A DNA stretch of 64,000 bases from Aedes albopictus (lineage: Eukaryota; Arthropoda; Insecta; Diptera; Culicidae). The stretch covers positions 95,885,779-95,949,778 of the forward strand of contig NC_085138.1 in the NCBI RefSeq assembly GCF_035046485.1. Direction: 5' to 3'. Below are positions 55,687 through 64,000 of this stretch, piece after piece. Every line of letters starts with the position of its first letter. Position 1 is the first letter of the stretch. The notes under the pieces are model-generated. The model worked only from the letters and a program-made list of their open reading frames with translations, was not told the origin of the DNA and searched no databases. A program made the position numbers and the translations under genes.

Positions 55687-56211
55687 GTGATGGTGCTACT
55701 GCCTCTGCTACTGATGATGATGATGATGGTTTCACGCATACAGTCGTAGCCTGTGGCATGTATCGGTATGTGGCTGTGGCTGGTCTCTTGTTCCTCCAGT
55801 CGGTCGGTGAAAAGCATTGCGAGAGATAGCGAACGAGCCAGCCAGCCAGCAACCTGATGCGGAGGTTGTTTTCTCCCCATGGTCGTCGGGGTTTGTCGAT
55901 TAGATGGACGTAACAAGAAAGTAGTGGTGGATGGCAGGCTGGCTGGCTGCTGATCCGTTCAGTGAATGGAATCGGAATAGTAATGGATATAGGATAGATG
56001 TGTAGATAGATAGGTGATATTGGTTTCACTGTGGTTCGACACAGTTTTTATCTTTTCCTCGCGATGTTGGTTAAGAGACGAATTGGACATTGAAAGTTCG
56101 AGGAGACGGTTTGCGTATTCCGTCTGTAAAACTATGTGTTATTACACTTCTTTTTTGCGATTACGGATCTACAGGAGCATAATCTACTTCTCAGTTCACT
56201 TATACGCCATA
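55687..56211. other. GC-richer unique sequence
   Basis: GATGATGATGATGATGG near 55711 and GCCAGCCAGCCAGC near 55838. ORFs on both strands lack domains. Possible regulatory or untranslated sequence. Confidence 0.35.
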
Positions 56212-56970
56212 TAGGGTAAGTGTTCCAATTATGGCTATAATACCAATTATTCGCCATAGTTGATTTTCACCCTTTAAAGATGTAAATCAACAAGAAAAAA
56301 ATTGTGAACAACAGATCACGTTCACAAAAGATGATTGCACTCCTTAAAACTCCAAATTCGGCTCAAATTATGGTAAAAATAGGTAAACATAAATAATTTT
56401 CCTTAAAATTTAGGCTTCTTTGCACCTTTTTTCGCCACAGTGTACCAGTTATGGCTAACATAATAAGGAATGCATGTAAATAGTGCATAAAGGAACAGAA
56501 GTTAAAAAATGTTACTACAGAGAAACAGATGTCACACTCTAATCTCTTCCATCGATCACCTTTTTAACGGTTGTTTCAAATATTCAGTAGTTGGTCGATT
56601 GACCATTCGCGGCGCTGGCATCGTTTTTTGCTCCTGTTTGACGTTTGCTCACTACCGCCACCTAGTGGTGGCCCGGCCAAGCACAGTACGTTTAGCATTG
56701 GGCGATTACGTTTTCGTGACGATGTTTTTTAAATGAAATTTGTTCTAAGTGTTACGTCTGTTTTCCTATGATGTTACCATAACTGGTACAGGGTTTCGAT
56801 ACACGTTGTAATAAATACTAAAAGGAGTTTTAGCTGCGTTTCTATATTTTTCCTGTAAAGTATAAAAACTGAGCTATATTTTAACATACCGATGACATTC
56901 GTTGGTCTTCTCGTTATTTTTGTACAAATAGTTTTCCTTAGGTAGTGCCATAATTGGTACAGGCACCCTA
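56212..56970. mobile_element. 759-bp TIR element, family G
   Basis: Left TAGGGTAAGTGTTCCAATTA then TGGCTA; right in reverse TAGGGTGCCTGTACCAATTA then TGGCA. The word CCAATTATGGC recurs at least twice in the left end and inside (CCAGTTATGGCTAAC near 56447, CCATAACTGGTACAGGG near 56777). The interior 56608-56740 is shared, in reverse, with 61795-61920. Confidence 0.8.
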
Positions 56971-57659
56971 AATAGATAATCGATATTTTAGAAAGCGACT
57001 TGGATGTACTTCTGTGTGGAAATCTCATATAATGATCTAAACGTTCATCGTTGCAAATTACTAACATTAAATAGTTAGTACAAATATCTGCAAAAACGGT
57101 TCAAAGACAAACATTTGTGATCATCATTGAAAAGCGTTTTACGGCATTGAAAATAATAAGAAAACTTAAGTTTTGCTTTTCAAATGTAAATTCATCGTTG
57201 GTTCTAAATCTGTTGATAATGCATTGCTTCTTTTGATCATTTATAAGGCATGCCCTTGAAAGATTTCTTCCAAGATACCTGGGTCTTCCAAGAGACCCAG
57301 AATAACCTGCAATGGATCGCACCGTAAATCTACTGAAAATCATGTTGACAATACCTAAAACTTTCAACGAATCTGCAATTTTGCTGATTTTTCTTCAACA
57401 CATCTAAGCGGAGTTCAAAGTAGAAAAGGCACGAAAGCTTCCATCACTGCCCACGTTTTACAGTTGGAACTAACTGGCAATTCACAAAGTCATACAGGTA
57501 TACCTCGATACTACATACACCAACGCTTTGTTTAGTGTGCTATCAAATCACAATTTTAAATAAAAAAAAAACATTTTTTAATAAAAAATATTTTTATGCA
57601 ATTCAGTATTATAATTTACATTTTATATAACTCATTATGATACCAAATAATGGCGAATT
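56971..57659. other. Unclassified sequence
   Basis: Contains TACAGGTATACCTCGATA at 57493-57510 (also at 27558) and a small hairpin CTGGGTCTTCCAAGAGACCC at about 57280. No gene. Confidence 0.4.
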
Positions 57660-57805
57660 TTTCCGAACTGGCTCATTATGCAACTGAAATGAGTTGCATA
57701 ATGAAAAACAGTTGCATAATGTTCATAATGCAACTCATTTGCGTTGCATTATGAACATTATGCAACTCAAATGGGTTGCATTATGGAAAAAATCATTGCA
57801 TAAAA
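57660..57805. repeat. Iterated GTTGCATAATG / CATTATGCAAC cluster
   Basis: At least seven copies of the 10-11 nt word occur in alternating orientation in about 140 bases. 57710-57767 forms a long cruciform (GTTGCATAATGTTCATAATG and its complement). Confidence 0.85.
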
Positions 57806-58013
57806 TTTTGTATGGAACTCGTTGCAAAACTCGATTTTTTCAGCACTCTTCGTATTTATCCAAATCGGCAAGCCTCGTTGGATAAATGTACGACTCGTAC
57901 TGAAAAAATCAACTTTTTGCAACTTTTTACATAAATAACTATTAGAACATCAGGTTTGCGAGAAAATAACATAAGGCAAGGATTCGCTTATTAATCACGT
58001 AATTTCATTAATC

Positions 58014-58254
58014 ATATCGCCCCCTTATTGCTAGAACTAGGTAACTCGTTTTGGAAAGTGCGGATAAAAATGGCTGGTAAAACTTATCCTGGTATAAAAC
58101 AAACTCTTTGTTGGTCTTAAAAGTTGAATTAATATGTGTTTTCGGATGTTCAATTGACAAACTTGTGTTTATTGTGGTGTACGTTCAGATATAAGCAAAT
58201 TTCTTGCGATTTCGCAAAACCAGTTACCTAGTTCTAGCATTAAGGGGACGATAT
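58014..58254. mobile_element. 241-bp TIR element
   Basis: ATATCGCCCCCTTATTGCTA then GAACTAGGTAACT is mirrored at the right end with two mismatches, closing GGGGACGATAT. No ORF. Confidence 0.9.
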
Positions 58255-58910
58255 CTTGTTGCAGAAACATCCGAGATATGTGTTCTTCAACAACGTCTAT
58301 TACCACATTTTCTATATCTTCTGAACTCTGAAACATTTTGGAATTTCTATTAAACTACTTTTGTATATTTTAAGCTGTCTCAAAAGCTGGGAAATATAGG
58401 GTATTTTAGTCACTAGTTGACCCTTTGCAATGCCTTATATTACTAGGCAATATTTCCAACGAATGAAATTATGCTATAACACGATTAATGGTTTATTTCA
58501 ATGTATTTGCAAATGTAAACACACCTGGGGACCACTATTGGCTTAATTTTAAGGGATCCACACATGCAGGGCTGTTACAAAATTTCCAAAATATCATCCG
58601 CGCCATGAACATACATATCCAAATTTCAAATTAAACGAGATAATGACATGTTTTTAAGGATAGTTTCGTTGACTCGGAAGTTCTCAAAGCCAGCAATATA
58701 AAGTGGAAATGCCTATACGACTTTCCAAACTATGTACTGAAAATTTTGATGTCTGGGTTTCGACAACGATTTTTCATTAAGATCTATTTTTTTGTCAATC
58801 TCTGATTGTGGTGCTACGTAAAGTGTATTGAAATTTCCACAGATAAGGAACCACCATCTCTCTCGTTTGTCGGGTAAAGATGACTGCGTCAGGATTTTAG
58901 AATTATTGTG
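58255..58910. other. Unclassified sequence
   Basis: Nothing recognised; a 79-codon reverse ORF (58713-58952) has no domain. Confidence 0.4.
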
Positions 58911-59130
58911 ATACATAAGTGACCCGATTTTGTCAGCCCCTTTCCGGAACACATTTTTTGCTCCCCTAAAAAATCTAAACAGATACTCACACTTTTTATC
59001 CCTCTATGATCTGCCTTTCAGCAGTAGTTTGATGATGATCTTAAATGAATTGGTAAAAGTTTGACCGTTAGATAATGAGAACAAAAAGTTCGTCGCAAAA
59101 TGGGGCTGACAAAATCGGGTTCGTACTGTA
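58911..59130. mobile_element. ~220-bp MITE with CCCGATTTTGTCAGCCCC arms
   Basis: CCCGATTTTGTCAGCCCC at about 58921 is mirrored at about 59103, closing GTACTGTA at 59130. The left outermost bases have decayed. End style resembles 12246-12464. Confidence 0.75.
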
Positions 59131-59371
59131 TATCCTTTTGCTGTGAAGTAAGCAAGTTATCTCAGTAATATGTTTATCACTGAGATACCTTAGTAAATAT
59201 CGACTGATCTCAAGACTAACTATTATTGATTATTAGAAATCCTGAGTTACAGTGTAATTCTCCCATTCTAATGAAAGTAGCTTTATTAAGTGAACCATGT
59301 TCTTAGGGGATAGGATCCATATGTCAGCAGGCCAAAAGATGAGCTTGCCAAGAACTTTGAATGATGGATAA
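59131..59371. other. Unclassified sequence
   Basis: Nothing recognised. Confidence 0.4.
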
Positions 59372-59510
59372 GGGCACCGTTATAGTTACGCGTGAGAGTG
59401 GGAGTGCGCGTGTGCGAAGCCGCAAAGAAGAATATCAACAATAGCATATCTACGAAAATCCTATGGACGCACACTCTCACTCTCACTTTGAAGCGGCACT
59501 ATGGCAGCGC
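59372..59510 (-). mobile_element. 140-bp dispersed element, family H, copy 3
   Basis: Reverse-oriented match to 4320-4459 and 25998-26136 (GTTATAGTTACGCGTGAGAG, CACACTCTCACTCTCACTTT, GGCACTATGGCAGCG). It shares the flank ACCG with copy 1, so the element may extend a few bases further. Confidence 0.85.
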
Positions 59511-60054
59511 GGTAAGTGAACTGTAATAGCAGAGGATGTGATCTGATATTATTTCTCCTCGTCACAGAAGTAATAATTTGAGGTTTGGATTGCTGCAGAG
59601 TCAGTGACCTATTATTAGACCAGTGTAGATCTTAAGATCCTTTTTGTTGAGACCTAATAGTTGTTGGGTTTACCGTGACGAGGCTTTTGGATTGGCTCAT
59701 ATGCGTTCTAGTTTGACTTCATTTGATTGATCATATATTTATTCAGTTCCATTTTCACAGAGCACAGATCCCACAGAAGGGTTCAGGGCCAAGGAACAAT
59801 CATATCTTGCTCCAGAAATAAAAAGCACGATGATGATTTGGCTTAATTTGGTTAATTTAATAGAAAAATAAGAGAACCAATAGTAGCCTTTTCAGATTAA
59901 TTTCTATATGTGGTCGGGAAAATTCAAGTAAACGGTGATCTTATTCTTAGGAAAGTTTGAAAAAGGACAACGTTTAACCGTGATTAAGGTGAATATATGA
60001 CGTAACCACGCCTCGAATTTTCAAGACCACAAATCTGAAGAACCAATCGTTGGT
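59511..60054. other. Unclassified sequence
   Basis: Nothing recognised. Confidence 0.4.
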
Positions 60055-60214
60055 GTACATCGTGTGGCATGCACGAAGATACTCTATGACCAAGTAAATC
60101 AAGGAAATTTCCATTACGAAAATTCCTGGACTGACCGGGAATCGAACCTGTCATCGTCAGCATGATCATGCTGAACAACCACCCCTTTGCAGCTGTGGAT
60201 GTAAGGGCCCTTAC
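60055..60214 (-). mobile_element. SINE family B, head half only
   Basis: In reverse: GTAAGGGCCCTTACATCCAC head, a B-box-like AGGTTCGATTCCCGGTCAG and CGTAATGGAAATTTCCTTGA; stops at CACACGATGTACA, so the tail half is missing. Confidence 0.8.
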
Positions 60215-60317
60215 TACTACGCGATTTTCGCGAAAACCGCGACTGTTGTAACAACCCTGAACATGATAAGGGAATAAGAACTACGGAATAATGGACCCCG
60301 AGGTGTCCACTATAGGA

Positions 60318-60538
60318 TAAGGTACACCGGGGCAAGTTGAAACGGATGGGGTAAGATGAAACAGCGAGTTAACGTAATGTTATCGAATCATGATTAAGAA
60401 TTAAAATTCCACAATACATATTTTTTTAATCAAACATTCTTTTGGCGAAGGAAAGTTTTCCAAACGATATTGAAATCCTTTTCAAAACTTCGCGTTTCAT
60501 CTTGCCCCACCCGTTTTAATTTGCCCCGGTGTACCTTA
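60318..60538. mobile_element. 221-bp TIR element, family E, copy 2
   Basis: Same ends as 197-404. The doubled word is clear: GGGGCAAGTTGAAAC followed by GGGGTAAGATGAAAC on the left, and the mirrored pair on the right. TA ends. Confidence 0.9.
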
Positions 60539-61179
60539 ATTCAAACCAGATTTCAAATGAATATTTTATAGGAAATATGAGGTGTTTTTTCTCGGGTTTT
60601 GTGTGCAAAATGTAGGAAAGGCATATAACTTGCTGCCCAACCGTTCATTAAGATGATTCGGATATCATACCATTTTCCAATCAGAGTAAATTTTAGCTAC
60701 TAAGAGGTCCACTATTGGTTAAATTGCACTAATTCGCTGACGTAACTATTATATAACTTTAGTTAGTGTTCGTTCAACACGTTCGTATCTGAAGCTAAAT
60801 CATTCATCATATCGAGTTATTTCAATGTTTTGTCTCCTTTCAACAAATATCGCACTGATAAACGATTGATGACGTAACAACATCGTTGAAATGTTTGTAC
60901 TCATGGTTGTTAAAATTTCAAACTTGCATCACAAGCTCATGGAAGAATGGTAGCCAAGAACTGTCAAATATTTTGTACGTACCGCAAAAAAAACGTAAAT
61001 TGTAGATTGTAAAAAAAATATTAGTGGGATTCACTTAACAGCGTAAACTGATTAAACTGATTAAACGTCGCGATCACCAAGGCAATCTTTGATTATTTCA
61101 TTCACAAAATCATGAAACATTTCAAATAAGCAGAAAATCTTGGCTTACGCAGTAATTTATTCTGTTTAGTGAGTACCCC
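60539..61179. other. Unclassified AT-rich sequence
   Basis: Nothing recognised. Confidence 0.4.
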
Positions 61180-61434
61180 CACACTTATTTTAGAGTCACT
61201 TGTTCGGCTGTTCTGTTTTCGGGAAAAGTTTGGATCACCGAAGCTCAGCACAGTTTTACCGAAGTTCAGTTGTTGTTTACCGAACGTTCGGTAAATATTA
61301 CCGATGATTCAGTACAGTTTACCGAACGTTCGGTAATTTTTCGCCAAACTTCGGTAATATTTTGCTGGACATTCGGTAATCTGAACTTTTACCGAAAATA
61401 GAACAGCTGAATACGGTACTTTATTTTAAGTGTG
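61180..61434. mobile_element. 255-bp foldback element built from ACCGAA/TTCGGT words
   Basis: The outer ends CACACTTA and TAAGTGTG begin imperfect arms sharing CAGCTGTTCT-type and TTTTCGG words. The whole interior is a chain of about ten ACCGAA or TTCGGT words, including two ACCGAACGTTCGGT palindromes (about 61279 and 61321). Confidence 0.8.
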
Positions 61435-61794
61435 CCTATTAAAAAGGTAAGTGGTTTGGATAATCAACTTGTTTTGTTAGGTTCGTGTTTCGTAGAACGA
61501 CGAAGAGAAACTGTTATAACTACCACACAAAATAGTCTTCTACCTTATTTTGTTTTGGAAGAACGTTCTATTGGTAAAGAAAGCCTTCAGTGAATAACTG
61601 TGGAAGTGCTTATAGAACACTAACTCCAAATCCGTATCATAGGAGTCTGTGTAATACAAATTAATAGTATAGGAGTCTCTGCAATACGTCTACTAATGAC
61701 CCGAACTTTTTTTTTTAATTAAACTTAACTTTGATGTACGTACTATCGACGCAAATTGTAGGCATCGAGGGTATGTTTACAGACAAACAGACGC
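61435..61794. other. Unclassified; possible SINE tail remnant
   Basis: GAATAACTGTGGAAGTGCTT near 61593 matches the shared SINE A/B body word and is followed by ATAGAACACTAA, so a SINE remnant is likely at about 61575-61625. Otherwise nothing. Confidence 0.4.
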
Positions 61795-61920
61795 ATAACT
61801 TGGAACAAAATGCGATTAAAATCATCATCAAACATAATCGCCCAATGCTAATTACGCCGTGTAGATGGCGGCGTTGACCAAACGTCAAACAGGAGCGAAA
61901 ACGATGCGAGCGCTATGAAT
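61795..61920 (-). repeat. Reverse copy of part of the 56212-56970 element
   Basis: In reverse, GCATCGTTTTCGCTCCTGTT then TGACGTTTG and TTAGCATTGGGCGATTA match 56608-56740. Probably a fragment of a family G element; its own TIRs were not found. Confidence 0.65.
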
Positions 61921-62419
61921 GAGCGATTTGCGAACTAAAGAACATTTTTTTCGGTAGTATGAATCTTTTTGGGTAGATTTATTTCTTTCGATATCTTGAA
62001 TACTTTGACTCATCCTCACCCCTTCTAAGAGGTGGCTAGATGTGTCTGGGTCTGATTGTGTTTGATCCATTTCGATTGTAAACAAAAACCAAAGGCCAAA
62101 GTGTTGAAAAAGCTGCTACTTTGTTGGATTTTGTGTGAAGTTTGTGTCGAGACCGAATGTTGTCTTCACAAAGAGTGTGTTTTCCTAAACTGATTTACTT
62201 TGGCCTCAGGCTGAATGGCCTCAGACCTCCGAACGTAATCTCCAAGATATAAGTTTCTGCCATGGAGCTGTATCTGGAGGAAGACAGATTAGATGTGGTT
62301 CTTGTATTTTCTTGAAGTCACTTGGAACTGGTCGTGTGTTTGATGGCATACAATAGCATCATTTCGGAATAAACCATCGGAAGCGTAATGTCCATCAATA
62401 AAATATGTTCATCATACAT
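61921..62419. other. Unclassified sequence
   Basis: Nothing recognised. Confidence 0.4.
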
Positions 62420-62888
62420 TCATCTAGGAGATTCTGCCAGAATTTCCATTTGGAGTTTTCTTCAGGAATTCCTGTTGAAGATTCTTCCAGGAAATTCTTC
62501 AGAAGATTCTTCTAAAAACTTCTGTCTAGGGATTCCTCTAAGATTTTCTTCTGGAGATCTCTCCAGAAACCCCTTTTGGCGATTCCTCCAGTAAGAAACT
62601 TATGAAAGTTTCTCAAAAAGGGACTTCTAGAGCATTCCCTGAAAATAAAATGCTTGGGATTCTTAAAAAGAACTCCTTGAAGTTCCTGAAGAATTCTCAG
62701 AAAAAAAATCTTGAACGTTTCGCAAAATGAGTTCGTTAAGGATTCTCAACAGAAATTGCCGGCACTGGAGAATTCCGAAAAGGAACCATCAGAGGAATCC
62801 TAGTAAGAAATTCCGATTCTGGAGGTTTTCAGCAAAAATTCTTGATGGATTCCAGGAACGCAGCCATGGATGAATTCCCAAATGGAAT
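62420..62888. repeat. Degenerate short-period array (GGAATTTC type)
   Basis: GATTCTTCCAGGAAATTCTT-type words repeat at about 20-25 bp; the clearest period is at 62440-62590. Confidence 0.7.
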
Positions 62889-64000
62889 ACCGTAAAATGG
62901 GGTGTTAAGAACTCATGGGGTGTTAAGGGATTCATCTTCACACACTACTTTGAAAAATCGCTAAACCGTATAAAAATATATTTACTTATTCCAAATTCGC
63001 TTCAAATGTGTGTTGGAAATAAAGGCATACTATAAGGATTACCACTCATGAAAATACGTTTTTAACTGGACACTAGACATCAAAAATAGAACGACATTGC
63101 TTTTTCTCAATTTCGCTACCATTGAAACATTCATTTGTGAGGTCAGAAATATTATTGGGAAAAAATATGTGAGTAACCCTGATAAAAAATATCATAAAAA
63201 TACGATAAACTTTATTGTTACAACACCATTCTTTCGAAAATTATTCACCATTAAACGTATTGTAATTTACACGGCACACTCACCATCACCCCTATTGTTC
63301 TATACCATTCGGCGAATGGTAAATGGCACTTTTACAATAAAAAATGGTGGTCGTTATGTATCTTAACCATAAAATTTTGAGAAAATTTTCATACACTTTT
63401 TCGCGAAAAACAATAGAATGTATTGTGTTTTTATGAGACATTTTTAGGGCAATTTTCAAAAGAAAACAATATATCTTAATGTTTTTTCATTGTTCTTACA
63501 ATACAAATACAACTTATTGAATGGCGTCAAATGAATCGTTGTTACAATAAAAATACAATAATATTTGTTGTTATTTGTAAGCAGTTTTCGCTTTTGAAAA
63601 TCCATAGAATTTATATTTCCCGCTAACATTTATATCCAACATTTACGAGCACTAATGGCCACCAGAATGATATGCACATTTCATTATAAGAGTCAAACAC
63701 TCTGATGTCTGTCTGGTATGTGTTGCTTGGCGGCTGTTGATAAGATCTATCATCAATCTTTTCAAATAACTGCCAAATATCACAAGTCAGACCTCAGATA
63801 GTATGATCCATACCATAAATCGTTCACAATTCATGTGGCCATTAGTATCTGTAAATGCTGAAGAAAAATGTTACCGAGAAATATGAATTCTTTGGTTTTT
63901 AAAAGACGAAATCTGTTTACATAACAACAAATATTATTGCATGTTTAACATCGGTTCAATTGACCCCATTAAACAAATTGTATTTGTATTGTTATCAATG
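62889..64000. mobile_element. Left end of a family D element, running off the window
   Basis: TACCGTAAAATGGGGTGTTA then AGAACTCATGGGGTGTTAAG is the doubled-word terminus seen in families A, B, E and F. No mirrored end was found, so it probably continues past 64000 or is truncated. An 89-codon ORF at 63097-63366 has no domain. Confidence 0.55.
63490..64000. repeat. Inverted repeat flanking ~410 bases
   Basis: TTACAATACAAATACAACTT (63496) and, reversed at the far end, AACAATACAAATACAATTTG match for about 40 bp. The interior is AT-rich and unclassified. It could be a TIR element nested in the family D element. Confidence 0.6.

Noticed and set aside
1..64000. Endogenous viral element
   Set aside because: Aedes genomes often carry them, so I looked for long ORFs or RNA-virus-like motifs; none was seen in any frame list, though short fragments could be missed without a protein search.

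Overview
The window looks like intergenic or intronic nuclear DNA from a culicine mosquito, most likely an Aedes species. It is AT-rich, has no convincing intact protein-coding gene in 64 kb, and is packed with tRNA-derived SINEs of the kind described from Aedes (Feilai-like, named from memory), many short terminal-inverted-repeat (TIR) and foldback elements, wrecked LINEs and diverged satellites. The species call is inference; no alignment could be run. A run of exactly 500 N (38501-39000) is an assembly placeholder.

Layout. 1-3.3 kb: a TIR element (197-404), a 31-bp-arm hairpin, and a 2.2 kb TIR element holding two smaller ones. 3.9-9.2 kb: SINEs, two units of a 154-bp satellite, long degenerate GGAATTTC-type arrays and a GCGTTTCAGG minisatellite. 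9.2-14.4 kb: diverged tandem copies, a GC-rich unique island (10.3-11.1 kb), two TIR elements and a ~185-bp satellite. 14.5-24.3 kb: the most informative part. Two degenerate LINE copies (endonuclease plus reverse transcriptase) are each interrupted by the same ~1 kb TIR element, and the second of these holds two further insertions. 24.4-34.3 kb: degenerate arrays, paired inverted elements, SINEs, a ~152-bp satellite and GC-richer unique sequence. 34.5-37.7 kb: a 3.2 kb inverted-repeat composite with four internal insertions. 38.0-39.4 kb: one arm of a foldback element running into the gap, then an RNase H fragment of another LINE. 40-64 kb: about twenty more TIR, foldback and SINE copies separated by unclassified sequence.

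Nothing here works as a gene set. No CRISPR, operon, intact transposase, viral ORF or rRNA was seen, and every tRNA-like stretch is better read as a SINE head. The GC-richer islands at 10.3-11.1, 11.8-12.1, 19.1-20.1, 30.6-31.3, 32.6-34.3, 41.2-41.6, 43.6-44.2, 53.5-54.0 and 55.7-56.1 kb are mostly free of recognisable transposons. They are the best candidates for promoters, untranslated exons or enhancers, but no exon could be proven.

The main biological content is transposon stratigraphy. Several insertions can be checked inside the window itself because an empty site survives in a sister copy or opposite arm. A second theme is a set of TA-ended elements whose termini carry the same 10-17 nt word twice in tandem, with the word differing from family to family.
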